From assembly GCA_020722685.1 (NCBI GenBank), contig DYKH01000016.1, positions 1 to 59,071 of the forward strand: 59,071 nucleotides of DNA. The letters run 5' to 3'. Position 1 is the stretch's first letter. Every line of letters begins with the position of its first letter. Both the position numbers and the translations under genes were made by a program. Below the pieces are notes generated by a model. The model saw only the letters and a list, made by a program, of their open reading frames with translations, was not told the origin of the DNA and did no database searches. This document shows, piece after piece, positions 10,772 to 18,102 of this stretch. This DNA is from Caldithrix sp. Its GTDB lineage: Bacteria > KSB1 > UBA2214 > DYKH01.

Positions 10772-11029
10772 TCAGTGTTCCACAGTACAAAGCTGATTCG
10801 GGTAGAGTCTCTCTTGAAATTCGTTTTTCAGGATCGACAAAAACCACCTGCAGGGACCCGGTCTTACCTCGCGCCGATCGAAAGTCTCGAATGCCCGAAG
10901 ATAGGTCGCTTGAACCAGCTTTTCGGCATCGCGGGCATTTTTAGTGAGTCGTAATGCTTTGGTGTAGAGCATGTCCATGCTCATCAAAGCAAGGCCTTCG
11001 AACCGCTTTTTGTTATCGTCATCTTGCAT
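10772..11029 (-). pseudogene. ECF sigma factor fragment (sigma region 2 only)
   Basis: The 85 residues from the ATG at 11029 (ribosome site GAAGGG) match the sigma70 region 2 of extracytoplasmic-function sigma factors: LYTKALRLTKNARDAEKLVQ, then YLRAFETFDR, then a W-x-L-x-I-L-K-N-E-F segment. A working ECF factor is about 170-200 residues and needs a region 4 helix-turn-helix. Here the frame stops right after region 2.4, and I could not find region 4 downstream. Two usual acidic positions are changed (AEKLVQATYL where DAEDLVQDTYL is common). I read it as a truncated remnant lying just behind norB. A short functional regulator is less likely. Confidence 0.6.
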
Positions 11030-11121
11030 ATAATAACCCTTCATTAGAATGCTGAGCTTGGGAGAGCTGCGGCTTGATCCGTCAAGCGTTTTGCCCCTCG
11101 GACCGAGACGCATTCTCACGC

Positions 11122-12453
11122 TTACGCTTTTTGCGTAGCTGCTTTCATTTTTAAGAGATCATAGATCATAATCACGACCCCTACCAAAAAGATCGCGCCG
11201 CTGCCGATCGCAATTTTGAACCAGAATTGCATTTGCGCTTGCGCCGTCATAAAGCCGAGGCCCAGTACCCGCTCCAAATAGGATTGGAGAACGCCAGCGA
11301 CCCCGAATGCCATTCCCAGGAGAAACATGGCGATTCCCGTTACCCAAAATCCCCAATGGCCAAGTTTGTCGCTAAATTTGGTAATGCCCTTTAGCCGGGG
11401 GAAAGCATAATAGAAAATGGTCAAGTTCAACAGTGCGTACGCACCAAAGAACGCCAAGTGGCCATGCGATACCGTTACTTGGCTGCCATGAGTGTAATAG
11501 TTGATTTGCGGCAGTGTATGAATAAAGCCCCAAACGCCGGCGCCGATCAGGTGGTAGATCGAGCAACCGATGGCAAAAGTCCAGACCACCCGATTGCTAA
11601 TTTCCAACTGACGCTCCTTGACGTGGCGGAAAGTATCCCACACCATCATCGCGATGGGTAGCGGCTCCAAGGCGCTAAAAATGCCGCCAACCCATAGCCA
11701 GTATTTTGGGGCGCCGAGCCAATAGTAATGGTGGCCCGTTCCGGCGATGCCGGTAAACAAGAACAAGCCGATTTCCACGTACAACCACTTTTCTACCGTC
11801 TGGCGTGGCACTCCCGTAATTTGCATGAGAATCCAAGCCATGATGGCTCCGGTGACCAGCTCCCAAGCGCCTTCAACCCACAGGTGGATGACCCACCACC
11901 AATAATACCAATCGATGGAAAGGTTGCGGTAAAAGGGAATGCCGAACAAATACAGCAGGGCCAACATTACCAAGCCCCCCAGCAGTGTGCCTTGGATCAT
12001 GGTCCAGTTCTTAGCTTTGATTAAGGTCATGGAGACGTTGAACAAAAACATCAAAGCGCCGACGACGACCAGGAGGTCCAATTCCAGAGGAATCTCCAGC
12101 AAAGGTCGGCCTTGGGTCCAGCCGAATAGAAACCCGATCAAAGCTGCCACGCCGGTGCCTACCAGCAAGGCCAGTTGTAAATAGGCCAGCTTGGTGCTGA
12201 ATAGCTCCGAGCGACTCTCTTCCGGAACCATGAAATAAGTGCCGCCCATAAATCCGAGGAGCATCCAAAGGACCAACAGGTTGGTATGAAAAGCCCTGGC
12301 GGTCGCAAACGGGAACACATCGACCAGGCTTTGCGGTAAGGTGAATGCGTAATTAATGGCCAGCCACAGGCCCATGACCACCTGCAAGCCGAACAACAAC
12401 AATGCAACGACGAAATACGGGTAAGCGACTCGTTGGGATGGATAGGCGATCAT
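11122..12453 (-). CDS. norB: Nitric oxide reductase catalytic subunit NorB (cNOR type)
   Basis: A 443-residue, roughly 12-helix haem-copper oxidase-family enzyme that reduces NO to N2O. Residues expected for the binuclear centre are present: His190 and the pair His241/His242 (FeB ligands), with Glu194 and Glu263, all offset by 17 from the Pseudomonas aeruginosa numbering. The low-spin haem His56 and the late SHGHLAFFGAY histidines are also present. Its length fits the short cytochrome-c-dependent cNOR rather than the quinol-dependent qNOR, and it is paired with a NorC. The ATG overlaps the norC stop by four bases. Confidence 0.97.
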   Translation of the reverse strand: MIAYPSQRVAYPYFVVALLLFGLQVVMGLWLAINYAFTLPQSLVDVFPFATARAFHTNLLVLWMLLGFMGGTYFMVPEESRSELFSTKLAYLQLALLVGTGVAALIGFLFGWTQGRPLLEIPLELDLLVVVGALMFLFNVSMTLIKAKNWTMIQGTLLGGLVMLALLYLFGIPFYRNLSIDWYYWWWVIHLWVEGAWELVTGAIMAWILMQITGVPRQTVEKWLYVEIGLFLFTGIAGTGHHYYWLGAPKYWLWVGGIFSALEPLPIAMMVWDTFRHVKERQLEISNRVVWTFAIGCSIYHLIGAGVWGFIHTLPQINYYTHGSQVTVSHGHLAFFGAYALLNLTIFYYAFPRLKGITKFSDKLGHWGFWVTGIAMFLLGMAFGVAGVLQSYLERVLGLGFMTAQAQMQFWFKIAIGSGAIFLVGVVIMIYDLLKMKAATQKA

Positions 12454-13163
12454 CGGGCAGCTCCTCTCTGATGAATAAGAAATTCTGCGATGGCTTGTAA
12501 TTCCTCGGCAGACAAATCCGGATAGGCAGGCATTTGGGTATCCTGCTTGAGAGATTGCGGATCGGCAATGTGCTTCTTGATGGTATCCAAATCCATGCGG
12601 TCACCGACCTGGTCCAGACCCGGCCCAATGTCGCCGCCGATTCCCTGCAGCTTGTGGCAGCTAAAGCAGTTGTTCTCCTTGAACAGGGCCGCACCAAGAG
12701 ACAAATTGGAATTGCCGGCCAAACGCTCCGCCGCTCTGGATGCTCTTTTGGGAGAATCCTGCGGCGGCCAGTCATGAGTGTCAATGCCATTCACCCAATT
12801 GAAAAAGCTGACGAGCTGATCGATCTCTGCCTCGCTCAGGTGCTGGTGCGGCATCTTGCGAAAGGACTTTGCCAGTACCACGTCCGGTTGGGTGACGATC
12901 TGCCGAATGTATTGTTCACCTCGACGCTGATAGACTTTCGTGAGATCCGGAGCGTAGTAGCCGCCAAATCCAAGGATGGTGTGGCAGTCGTTGCAATTGT
13001 ACTTTTGAAACACTTTTTTGCCGGCGGCCACGTCATCGGATAACTGTTCGGCGTGCGTCAAAGCGCCGATCTGACGATGCGTGTCCCAAGTCAACGCGAG
13101 GAATAGGACTGCCGATGTCAAAGTGCCGAGGTAAAAAATCCATTTGGCTGTTTTGGTGGTCAT
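12450..13163 (-). CDS. norC: Nitric oxide reductase cytochrome c subunit, two-haem NorC fusion
   Basis: The first ~140 residues are a normal NorC: a single N-terminal membrane helix (about 8-24), the haem motif CNDCH (57-61) in the typical context HTILGFGGYYAPDL, and Met104 (RKMP) as the likely axial ligand. Known NorC proteins end near there, at about 150 residues. This protein continues to 237 with a second cytochrome c domain, haem motif CFSCH (166-170) and Met211 (QMPAYPDLS). It therefore appears to be a NorC-cytochrome c fusion with its electron donor attached. It is translationally coupled to norB and lies 9 bases after the hemerythrin gene. Confidence 0.92.
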   Translation of the reverse strand: MTTKTAKWIFYLGTLTSAVLFLALTWDTHRQIGALTHAEQLSDDVAAGKKVFQKYNCNDCHTILGFGGYYAPDLTKVYQRRGEQYIRQIVTQPDVVLAKSFRKMPHQHLSEAEIDQLVSFFNWVNGIDTHDWPPQDSPKRASRAAERLAGNSNLSLGAALFKENNCFSCHKLQGIGGDIGPGLDQVGDRMDLDTIKKHIADPQSLKQDTQMPAYPDLSAEELQAIAEFLIHQRGAAR

Positions 13164-13172
13164 GTTTGCCTC

Positions 13173-13781
13173 CTAAACTTGATGCAGATGATGATGATGG
13201 TGATGATGTGAATGCTCGGCCGTAGCCATTCCAAGGTGTGCTTCCAACTCTTCTACTAGGTGATGATATCTCTCATGCTGACCTTCGCCGGATATTTCAC
13301 CTTCCACCCGCTCGAACTCGTGGTGCAGGTATTCATAATCTTGGCCGGAGAAAACTTGGCCGGCCATGGGGTAAAGGATATTATTCTCTTTGAAAATGTG
13401 GGAAGACAGCAACTGCGCATAAGCCCGTGCGTTCTCGATGATGTCCTCCTTGACTGCATGCTCTCCCTGCGCGTAACGCTTGGCAGCGGTTTCCAGTCGG
13501 TTGGTGTATTGCCGGGCGTACGAGTGCTCAGTCAGCATTTGGCCGATGGGCCCTCCTTCCGAAGGAACTCCTTTCCTGCTCATCAACTGGAAAAGGACAT
13601 TCTCTTCTTTCGCATGATGGCACTTGTCCGCAAAGTGGCGGATGAAATCCACGGCATTCAAGAATAATTCGGCTGGAACTGGCTCGCCGCCCTCCAAGCG
13701 ATCGGCGGCTTTGTTCAATATGCTGAGCATTCGTTCGATGACTTCATGCTCTTCAACCAACATATCTATGGGTGTGTTCAC
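13173..13781 (-). CDS. Hemerythrin-domain protein with histidine-rich tail
   Basis: A 202-residue cytoplasmic protein of the hemerythrin HHE family, probably binding a non-haem di-iron site. Candidate ligands are seen in EEHEVIER, HFADKCHHAKEE, LTEHSYARQY and SSHIFKENNILYP. It heads the norCB transcript (9-base gap to norC) and is likely involved in NO or oxygen sensing, scavenging or iron supply. Members of this family such as YtfE/Ric repair NO-damaged Fe-S or di-iron sites, but this protein lacks the ScdA-type N-terminus. The start is GTG, preceded by AAGGAG. The last 13 residues are HSH followed by a run of histidines and LHQV, a possible metal-binding tail not typical of the family. Confidence 0.88.
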   Translation of the reverse strand: MNTPIDMLVEEHEVIERMLSILNKAADRLEGGEPVPAELFLNAVDFIRHFADKCHHAKEENVLFQLMSRKGVPSEGGPIGQMLTEHSYARQYTNRLETAAKRYAQGEHAVKEDIIENARAYAQLLSSHIFKENNILYPMAGQVFSGQDYEYLHHEFERVEGEISGEGQHERYHHLVEELEAHLGMATAEHSHHHHHHHLHQV

Positions 13782-13885
13782 GGTGCCTTTCTCCTTGCTT
13801 GTTATTGTGTCTATTTAGAGCTTTATTCGATTTGTCTATTGTCCACAAAACTAATCTCTAGAGGTTTTTTAAGGAGTGTCACTAA

Positions 13886-13991
13886 CTGAACGTTGACAGT
13901 TGAACGTTGACCGTTGCCTATTGAACGTTGCATATTGATCGTTTTCGAATAGTCAATGGTCAACGTTCAACGCTCAATTGTCAATGGTCAC
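13886..13991. repeat. Inverted heptamer-repeat hairpin, copy A
   Basis: The left arm is eight consecutive 7-mers of the type (C/T)TG(A/C)NNN: CTGAACG, TTGACAG, TTGAACG, TTGACCG, TTGCCTA, TTGAACG, TTGCATA, TTGATCG. After a short spacer the right arm has six 7-mers of the reverse type (TAGTCAA, TGGTCAA, CGTTCAA, CGCTCAA, TTGTCAA, TGGTCAC). The arms can pair imperfectly over about 40 bases. Related elements lie at 46145 and 52378. It sits between the hemerythrin start and the end of the upstream methyltransferase. Confidence 0.85.
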
Positions 13992-13994
13992 TTC

Positions 13995-14014
13995 AACAAC
14001 CTTCGCAGGTTGTT
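13995..14014. terminator. Small perfect hairpin next to repeat A
   Basis: AACAACCT and AGGTTGTT form an 8-bp stem closed by a TCGC tetraloop, immediately beside the heptamer hairpin and 28 bases downstream of the methyltransferase stop on the minus strand. There is no strong T-run, so it may be a weak terminator, an mRNA-stabilising hairpin, or part of the composite repeat. Confidence 0.4.
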
Positions 14015-14041
14015 CGATCGACCGGCAAACCATTTAGAGTC

Positions 14042-14791
14042 CTATCCATTTCGCTTTTTCGCCACGATGATCAAGTTCTGAGACTTGAAAATATCAAACG
14101 GCTCAAATTGCATGTCGCCAAAAAACTCCATTTCCTCAAATCCGCATCCTGCCAGCGCCTGCCGCAATTCTCGCTGCCGGTAAGGATACAAAGCTGTTGA
14201 GTGCAGCGCGTGGGTTGCCTTGTTATCCTCCCAACTAACCGTCAGGATATTGAACTGAATTTGCCCGGACAGAAAGTCATAGAACCGGAGGTATTCTTGA
14301 TTGCCTTGGCGATGGACGCCGACGATCCGCTCCTGTCGCGCCAAGATGCGATCGTAGTTGAGTAATTGAATCACCAAATGACCGCCGGGATTGAGGAAAG
14401 CGTAAAAGCCTTGCAACGATGCCTGCAAGTCCTCTTCCGTCAACAAATGCGGCAGTGAGTTACCTAAACAGAAGATCGCATCATACTGTCCGCTGAGTGC
14501 TGACCGCAATGCTTGCATGGAGGTATGCTTCCAAGTGACATGCACCCCTGCTTCATGCGCATGCTCCTGAGCTTTTGCCAACATTGCAGCCGACAGGTCC
14601 GCGCCCAAGACCTGAAGGCCCATCTCGGCCAATAGGATGGCGTGCAAGCCCGTTCCGCAAGCCGCATCGATGACGGAATGAAAGCCGTAGCGCGCCTGCC
14701 ATCGCTGCAGCATGGCTTTCTCACTCTTCAATCGCTGAGCATAGCGGGTCATGCCGTCGTATTGGTGGGCTATTGCGTCATAAAAGTCCAT
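14042..14791 (-). CDS. Class I SAM-dependent methyltransferase
   Basis: A 249-residue cytoplasmic methyltransferase. The SAM-binding glycine motif is visible as DAACGTGLHAILLAEMG (about residues 42-58), followed by the acidic LGADLS segment, and AIFCLGNSLPHL around residue 105 is the motif IV/V region. The substrate is not evident; it belongs to the broad UbiE-like Methyltransf_25 group. It is third in a minus-strand run after the DUF438 and DUF1858/DUF2249 genes, so it may modify a component of the NO/nitrate cluster, but that is only inferred from its location. Confidence 0.85.
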   Translation of the reverse strand: MDFYDAIAHQYDGMTRYAQRLKSEKAMLQRWQARYGFHSVIDAACGTGLHAILLAEMGLQVLGADLSAAMLAKAQEHAHEAGVHVTWKHTSMQALRSALSGQYDAIFCLGNSLPHLLTEEDLQASLQGFYAFLNPGGHLVIQLLNYDRILARQERIVGVHRQGNQEYLRFYDFLSGQIQFNILTVSWEDNKATHALHSTALYPYRQRELRQALAGCGFEEMEFFGDMQFEPFDIFKSQNLIIVAKKRNG

Positions 14792-14844
14792 ATCACTCCA
14801 TCCTGCCAGACTCTAGTCTTTTTGCAAAGACCTGGGTTTGTTGC

Positions 14845-15396
14845 CTAAGATCGTGAGATGTACGTCTTGATCAGACTCGCTTCGGCTTGCTCCGACCAGA
14901 CTTGGAAGCCCCTGCCCCTGACCACATCGATCAAAGGCGCAGGAAGGAACGGCGTGACAAGTTCGTAAACTTGACTTGTTTGCAGAGTTTTCAAATCCGC
15001 CAAAACCTGATTAAGCGGGTGGCCACCGGATTCGATGACCGGTCTCGCGTCAAAGGACTTGGCCAATGAGCCAGCGGTTACCCAGGCCGGTTTATGGCCG
15101 GCGCCACTGCTTTTTTCTTCGGTCACTTCCAATGGTGCAAGTCCGGCGGCATCACGCAGCTTACTAATAAGCTCGGCGACAGGCAAATTGCCAATCTGAG
15201 CCACCTGCCGCAAGGTGGCTATCTTGGCCACCGTCTTGCGCAAAACCGGATTGCGAAGCTTGGCGAAAGACGGTGACATGGCGATCAATATCTCTTCTAA
15301 CTGCGGAAAGGATTCCAACAACTTGCCAATGCGAGTTTCCGGGGTGATGTCCCGCTGGGCAAGACCGCCGGCAATTTCAGAGCTGTTATATGCCAT
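14845..15396 (-). CDS. DUF1858-DUF2249 domain protein
   Basis: A 183-residue cytoplasmic protein. Residues ~17-85 resemble the DUF1858 (ScdA N-terminal-like) domain, beginning ITPETRIGKLLESFPQLEEI, and residues ~115-180 resemble DUF2249, with FDARP near its start and a VRGRGFQVWSE segment. DUF1858 also occurs at the N-terminus of ScdA/Ric Fe-S repair proteins, and DUF2249 genes often accompany nitric oxide reductases. I chose the ATG at 15396, which overlaps the upstream stop (TGATG) and has GAGGAGAAG nearby. It is probably part of a nitrosative-stress or Fe-S repair module with the DUF438/hemerythrin protein. Confidence 0.8.
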   Translation of the reverse strand: MAYNSSEIAGGLAQRDITPETRIGKLLESFPQLEEILIAMSPSFAKLRNPVLRKTVAKIATLRQVAQIGNLPVAELISKLRDAAGLAPLEVTEEKSSGAGHKPAWVTAGSLAKSFDARPVIESGGHPLNQVLADLKTLQTSQVYELVTPFLPAPLIDVVRGRGFQVWSEQAEASLIKTYISRS

Positions 15397-16634
15397 CACT
15401 TCTTCTCCTCGGTATAAGTCAACAGTCTTCGCTCGCCTTCCAGTTTTCGTTTTGCTGTCAAGTCTTGGCTGACTTCCAAGGTGCCGAGATAGCTGCCCTT
15501 TTCGTCCCGCATGGCAAAATACTCGATGCTGATAAAGCGGCCGGCCAAATTGATCCAGAACGCGGCGTGGTTTTCCCTGCCGGAACGAAAGTCGTCTAGT
15601 ATCTTTTCCACAATGTGCACGCTGGAAGGCGGATGGCAATTCTGCACCCTGCGACCTAAAATCGCCCGCGTCCGCTCGAAAATTCGCTCTGCGCCTTGGG
15701 TAAAATAGCGCACCGTGTCGTTGGCATCCACAAAGGTCAGATCAAAGGGAATGGTGTTCAACATGGCTGTCAGCTCAGTGACCGTCATGCTGCCGCTGGG
15801 AAGCTGTATCCGTTCTTGCTCCTTTGCCTCTTGCTGGGGAACGATGCCTTCCGGCTGCCAAATATCTTTGGGATCGTACAAGCAAAAGCCAATTTCCAGA
15901 CTTTGACTGTAAATCTCGAACCACTCCGCCTCGGTCAGGGTGTCCATGCACATGGGAAAGAGAATTTGCTCTTCTTTGTAAATCATTTCTTCGATGGCAG
16001 TGGCCGCCGGTTTGAGCACCATTTCGATGGTCGGCTTAGCCTCTTCGGCGGTAAGACGGATCACCTGCTCCAGCACTTCCAGCGATGCCTTGAGCAGCTC
16101 CCTGGTCTCATCATGTTTGCCCCACATAACCGTAGGCGGGCCGGTGATGCCGTGCTTCTCTAAAAACGGAAACAGCAAATTCTCCTTGCGGCGGTAATGC
16201 TTCTCCACGTCCAAGAGAGCATTGAAATGGACGCGGATTTTGCCGAATAGCTCGCTTGCATCCGCTGTATCCGGTAAGGCTTGTACCTCGGTAAATATCT
16301 CTTCTAATGAAGCCACCTCCCACTGCAATGCGCGATTTTCTTCCTGAAACGTATGCACCGGATGGCCCGCGGGCGCGACCTTGGCGCCGGTAAGATCAAT
16401 CGTTCCCTTGAGGGCGGCGGTATGAATATCACACAAGGTCAGGATTTCGGTCTGCGGCACGCCTTCGGCAATCAATTCCTGCTCGACTTCAACCACGTCC
16501 CCATACGGCACCTGACCCATCAATCGCATCAGTTGCACTTTCACAGCTTCCGGGGCCACACCCTGATGAAGCTGGAGAATCATGTGCTTCAAAAGGTCCT
16601 TGCGCTTTCTCGCATTATTTATCAACTCACTCAT
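15396..16634 (-). CDS. DUF438-hemerythrin-PAS multidomain sensor-like protein
   Basis: A 412-residue cytoplasmic protein. Residues 1-70 match DUF438 (ELINNARKRKDLLKHMILQL, then LCDIHTAALKG). Residues ~90-235 form a hemerythrin HHE domain with ligand-like stretches HFNALLDVEKHYRRKE, WGKHDETRE and MIYKEEQILFP. Residues ~300-400 are a PAS domain (DANDTVRYFTQGAERIFERT and WINLAGRFISIEYFAMRD). This order is known in a family of putative oxygen/NO sensors. There is no kinase or DNA-binding output domain. The ATG at 16634 is preceded by AGGAGC at 8-9 bases and is preferred over one 11 codons upstream. It overlaps the next gene by one base (TGATG). Confidence 0.87.
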   Translation of the reverse strand: MSELINNARKRKDLLKHMILQLHQGVAPEAVKVQLMRLMGQVPYGDVVEVEQELIAEGVPQTEILTLCDIHTAALKGTIDLTGAKVAPAGHPVHTFQEENRALQWEVASLEEIFTEVQALPDTADASELFGKIRVHFNALLDVEKHYRRKENLLFPFLEKHGITGPPTVMWGKHDETRELLKASLEVLEQVIRLTAEEAKPTIEMVLKPAATAIEEMIYKEEQILFPMCMDTLTEAEWFEIYSQSLEIGFCLYDPKDIWQPEGIVPQQEAKEQERIQLPSGSMTVTELTAMLNTIPFDLTFVDANDTVRYFTQGAERIFERTRAILGRRVQNCHPPSSVHIVEKILDDFRSGRENHAAFWINLAGRFISIEYFAMRDEKGSYLGTLEVSQDLTAKRKLEGERRLLTYTEEKK

Positions 16635-16694
16635 TAAAACTGCTCCTGTTATTTTTTCTACTTTCAATCCATCCCAAAAATCTTACATCAAAAA

Positions 16695-16750
16695 CCTTGA
16701 CTGCCGACCTCTCACCGCTGACCACTGACCGCTGACTGCCGACCGCTGAC
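16695..16750. repeat. Heptanucleotide tandem repeat (CGCTGAC type)
   Basis: Eight consecutive 7-mers run here: CCTTGAC, TGCCGAC, CTCTCAC, CGCTGAC, CACTGAC, CGCTGAC, TGCCGAC, CGCTGAC. The GAC core sits at a strict 7-base period. It fills the space between the stop of the polyferredoxin gene and the start of the DUF438 gene. It shares period and TTGAC-like core with the inverted elements A-C elsewhere in the window. Confidence 0.85.
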
Positions 16751-16752
16751 AA

Positions 16753-17880
16753 CTATTCCTCCCCGCCTCGCATCTGTTGCGAATCATATTCCGGCACCTG
16801 CCCGCGATTGTGCTGATAGACCGGGCTATCCAAATGCTTCACATGCCGGCGATACTCTTCCGCAGAGATGTTGTTTTGCCAATAGCCCGTCAGTCGCGCA
16901 ACCGTGGTGCCGAGCAAAAAAAGCAAGACGATGACGATGGCATAGGCTCGCCGGGAGAAACGCCCTCGCGTTTTGCCGGCTGAGAGATACAGCGTGTCCT
17001 TCACCGGACAAGCATCCACGCAGCGCAGGCAGGCATGACATTCATCAGAAAAAACCGTGGAGGCGGAATGGACGTTGATATTCGCCGGGCAAACTTTGGT
17101 GCACTTTTCACAATCAATGCAGGTGGCCTTGTTACGATGGATTTTGAATACGCTCAAGAAACTGGCCATGCCGAGGAGCGCACCATAAGGACAAAGGTAA
17201 CGACACCAGAAGTAGCGAACCAGAATGGAAAAAAGAAAGAGTCCGATCAAAACTCGTAAGGTAAAGCCGGACATCTCGGTGAAAAATTTGAGCATTTTGA
17301 TGTCCGCGACTTTATTGTAAGGGCTGAATATGAATTTTTCCAACTGCAGCACGTCCATCTGGACAAATATCGCCCAAAGAAAGAAAGCTAACAGCAAGTA
17401 CTTGAGGCTGCGCAACGGATAATCCAGCCAGCGCGGCAGACTCCGAGGCTTGTCGAAGATGAAGGTGTGAATGCGCGCCAGGTATTCGGATAGCAATCCG
17501 ATCGGGCAAACCCAACTGCAAAAGCCTTTTTTGAGAAACAGTGCCGTTGCCAAAACAATCAAAAGCAAAACCAGCGCCGAGGGATGAACGTGGTTAAAGA
17601 TGCCGGTGAGAAGCCAATACTTGAGGCTGATGAGGGCGCTGATTGGCAAGAAAGCCTCCACTCCCGGCGGGCGGCTAATCGTGGGCAAAAGGCCGTTTTC
17701 CAACTGGCGAACAAAAAAGTAGAATTCGACTCCTATCCACAGAGTCACTGCCAGAAAGGCAAACTGAACTAATTTTCGATAGGATTGGACGCGAAAAGGA
17801 CGCGCCCTTTTGCTTTTTCTTTTCTGCGTCGCAGCAATATTTTGTTTTTCTCGGGTAAGGGGCTCCACAACAATCGACAT
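16753..17880 (-). CDS. Membrane polyferredoxin, NapH/NosR/CcoG-like 4Fe-4S protein
   Basis: A 375-residue protein with about six membrane helices. Two CxxxCP motifs sit in loops (GFCSWVCPIGLLSEYL and FWCRYLCPYGALLGM) and are typical of NapH, NosR and RdxA/CcoG. Two 4Fe-4S ferredoxin motifs follow (CIDCEKCTKVCP and CHACLRCVDACP), then a last helix and a hydrophilic tail. It probably carries electrons between the quinol pool and a periplasmic or cytoplasmic partner. It lacks the periplasmic FMN domain of full NosR. The ATG at 17880 has AAGGAAAG upstream and is favoured over a start 14 codons earlier. It lies just downstream of the Rrf2 regulator. Confidence 0.85.
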   Translation of the reverse strand: MSIVVEPLTREKQNIAATQKRKSKRARPFRVQSYRKLVQFAFLAVTLWIGVEFYFFVRQLENGLLPTISRPPGVEAFLPISALISLKYWLLTGIFNHVHPSALVLLLIVLATALFLKKGFCSWVCPIGLLSEYLARIHTFIFDKPRSLPRWLDYPLRSLKYLLLAFFLWAIFVQMDVLQLEKFIFSPYNKVADIKMLKFFTEMSGFTLRVLIGLFLFSILVRYFWCRYLCPYGALLGMASFLSVFKIHRNKATCIDCEKCTKVCPANINVHSASTVFSDECHACLRCVDACPVKDTLYLSAGKTRGRFSRRAYAIVIVLLFLLGTTVARLTGYWQNNISAEEYRRHVKHLDSPVYQHNRGQVPEYDSQQMRGGEE

Positions 17881-17936
17881 ATTCGCTTTCCTTAAAACCG
17901 CCGTAACGTCATCAATCGGCAAAATGTTGCACGATA

Positions 17937-17955
17937 ATCATGCCAAAGGCATGAT
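17937..17955. promoter_or_regulatory. Palindrome ATCATGCC-AAA-GGCATGAT, copy 1
   Basis: A perfect 8-bp inverted repeat with a three-base centre, 57 bases upstream of the polyferredoxin start. An identical copy lies at 18049. It may be an operator or a dispersed palindromic repeat. Confidence 0.55.
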
Positions 17956-17993
17956 CCAACATTCTATCCGCTCCACTTTACGCTGATACATGA

Positions 17994-18013
17994 CCATTTT
18001 CTCTTGAAAATGG
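17994..18013. promoter_or_regulatory. Palindrome CCATTTTC-TCTT-GAAAATGG
   Basis: A perfect 8-bp inverted repeat with a four-base spacer, lying between the two ATCATGCC palindromes in the leader of the polyferredoxin gene. The size and AT-rich arms fit a dimeric regulator site. The Rrf2 protein encoded upstream is an obvious candidate, but there is no direct evidence. Confidence 0.5.
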
Positions 18014-18048
18014 CCCTGTCTTTGTGATAAAAATGTCCAAACTTCAGA

Positions 18049-18067
18049 ATCATGCCAAAGGCATGAT
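18049..18067. promoter_or_regulatory. Palindrome ATCATGCC-AAA-GGCATGAT, copy 2
   Basis: Identical in all 19 bases to the copy at 17937 and 112 bases away from it, starting 36 bases after the stop of the Rrf2 gene. No T-run follows on the minus strand, so it is not an obvious terminator. Confidence 0.55.
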
Positions 18068-18102
18068 CGGCATAGAGGCATTGGCGGCAATCAATCGGGG
18101 TT

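Noticed and set aside
13886..13991. CRISPR-like array at the heptamer repeats
   Set aside because: The repeats are 7 bases with no spacers and are arranged as inverted arms; this does not fit CRISPR.
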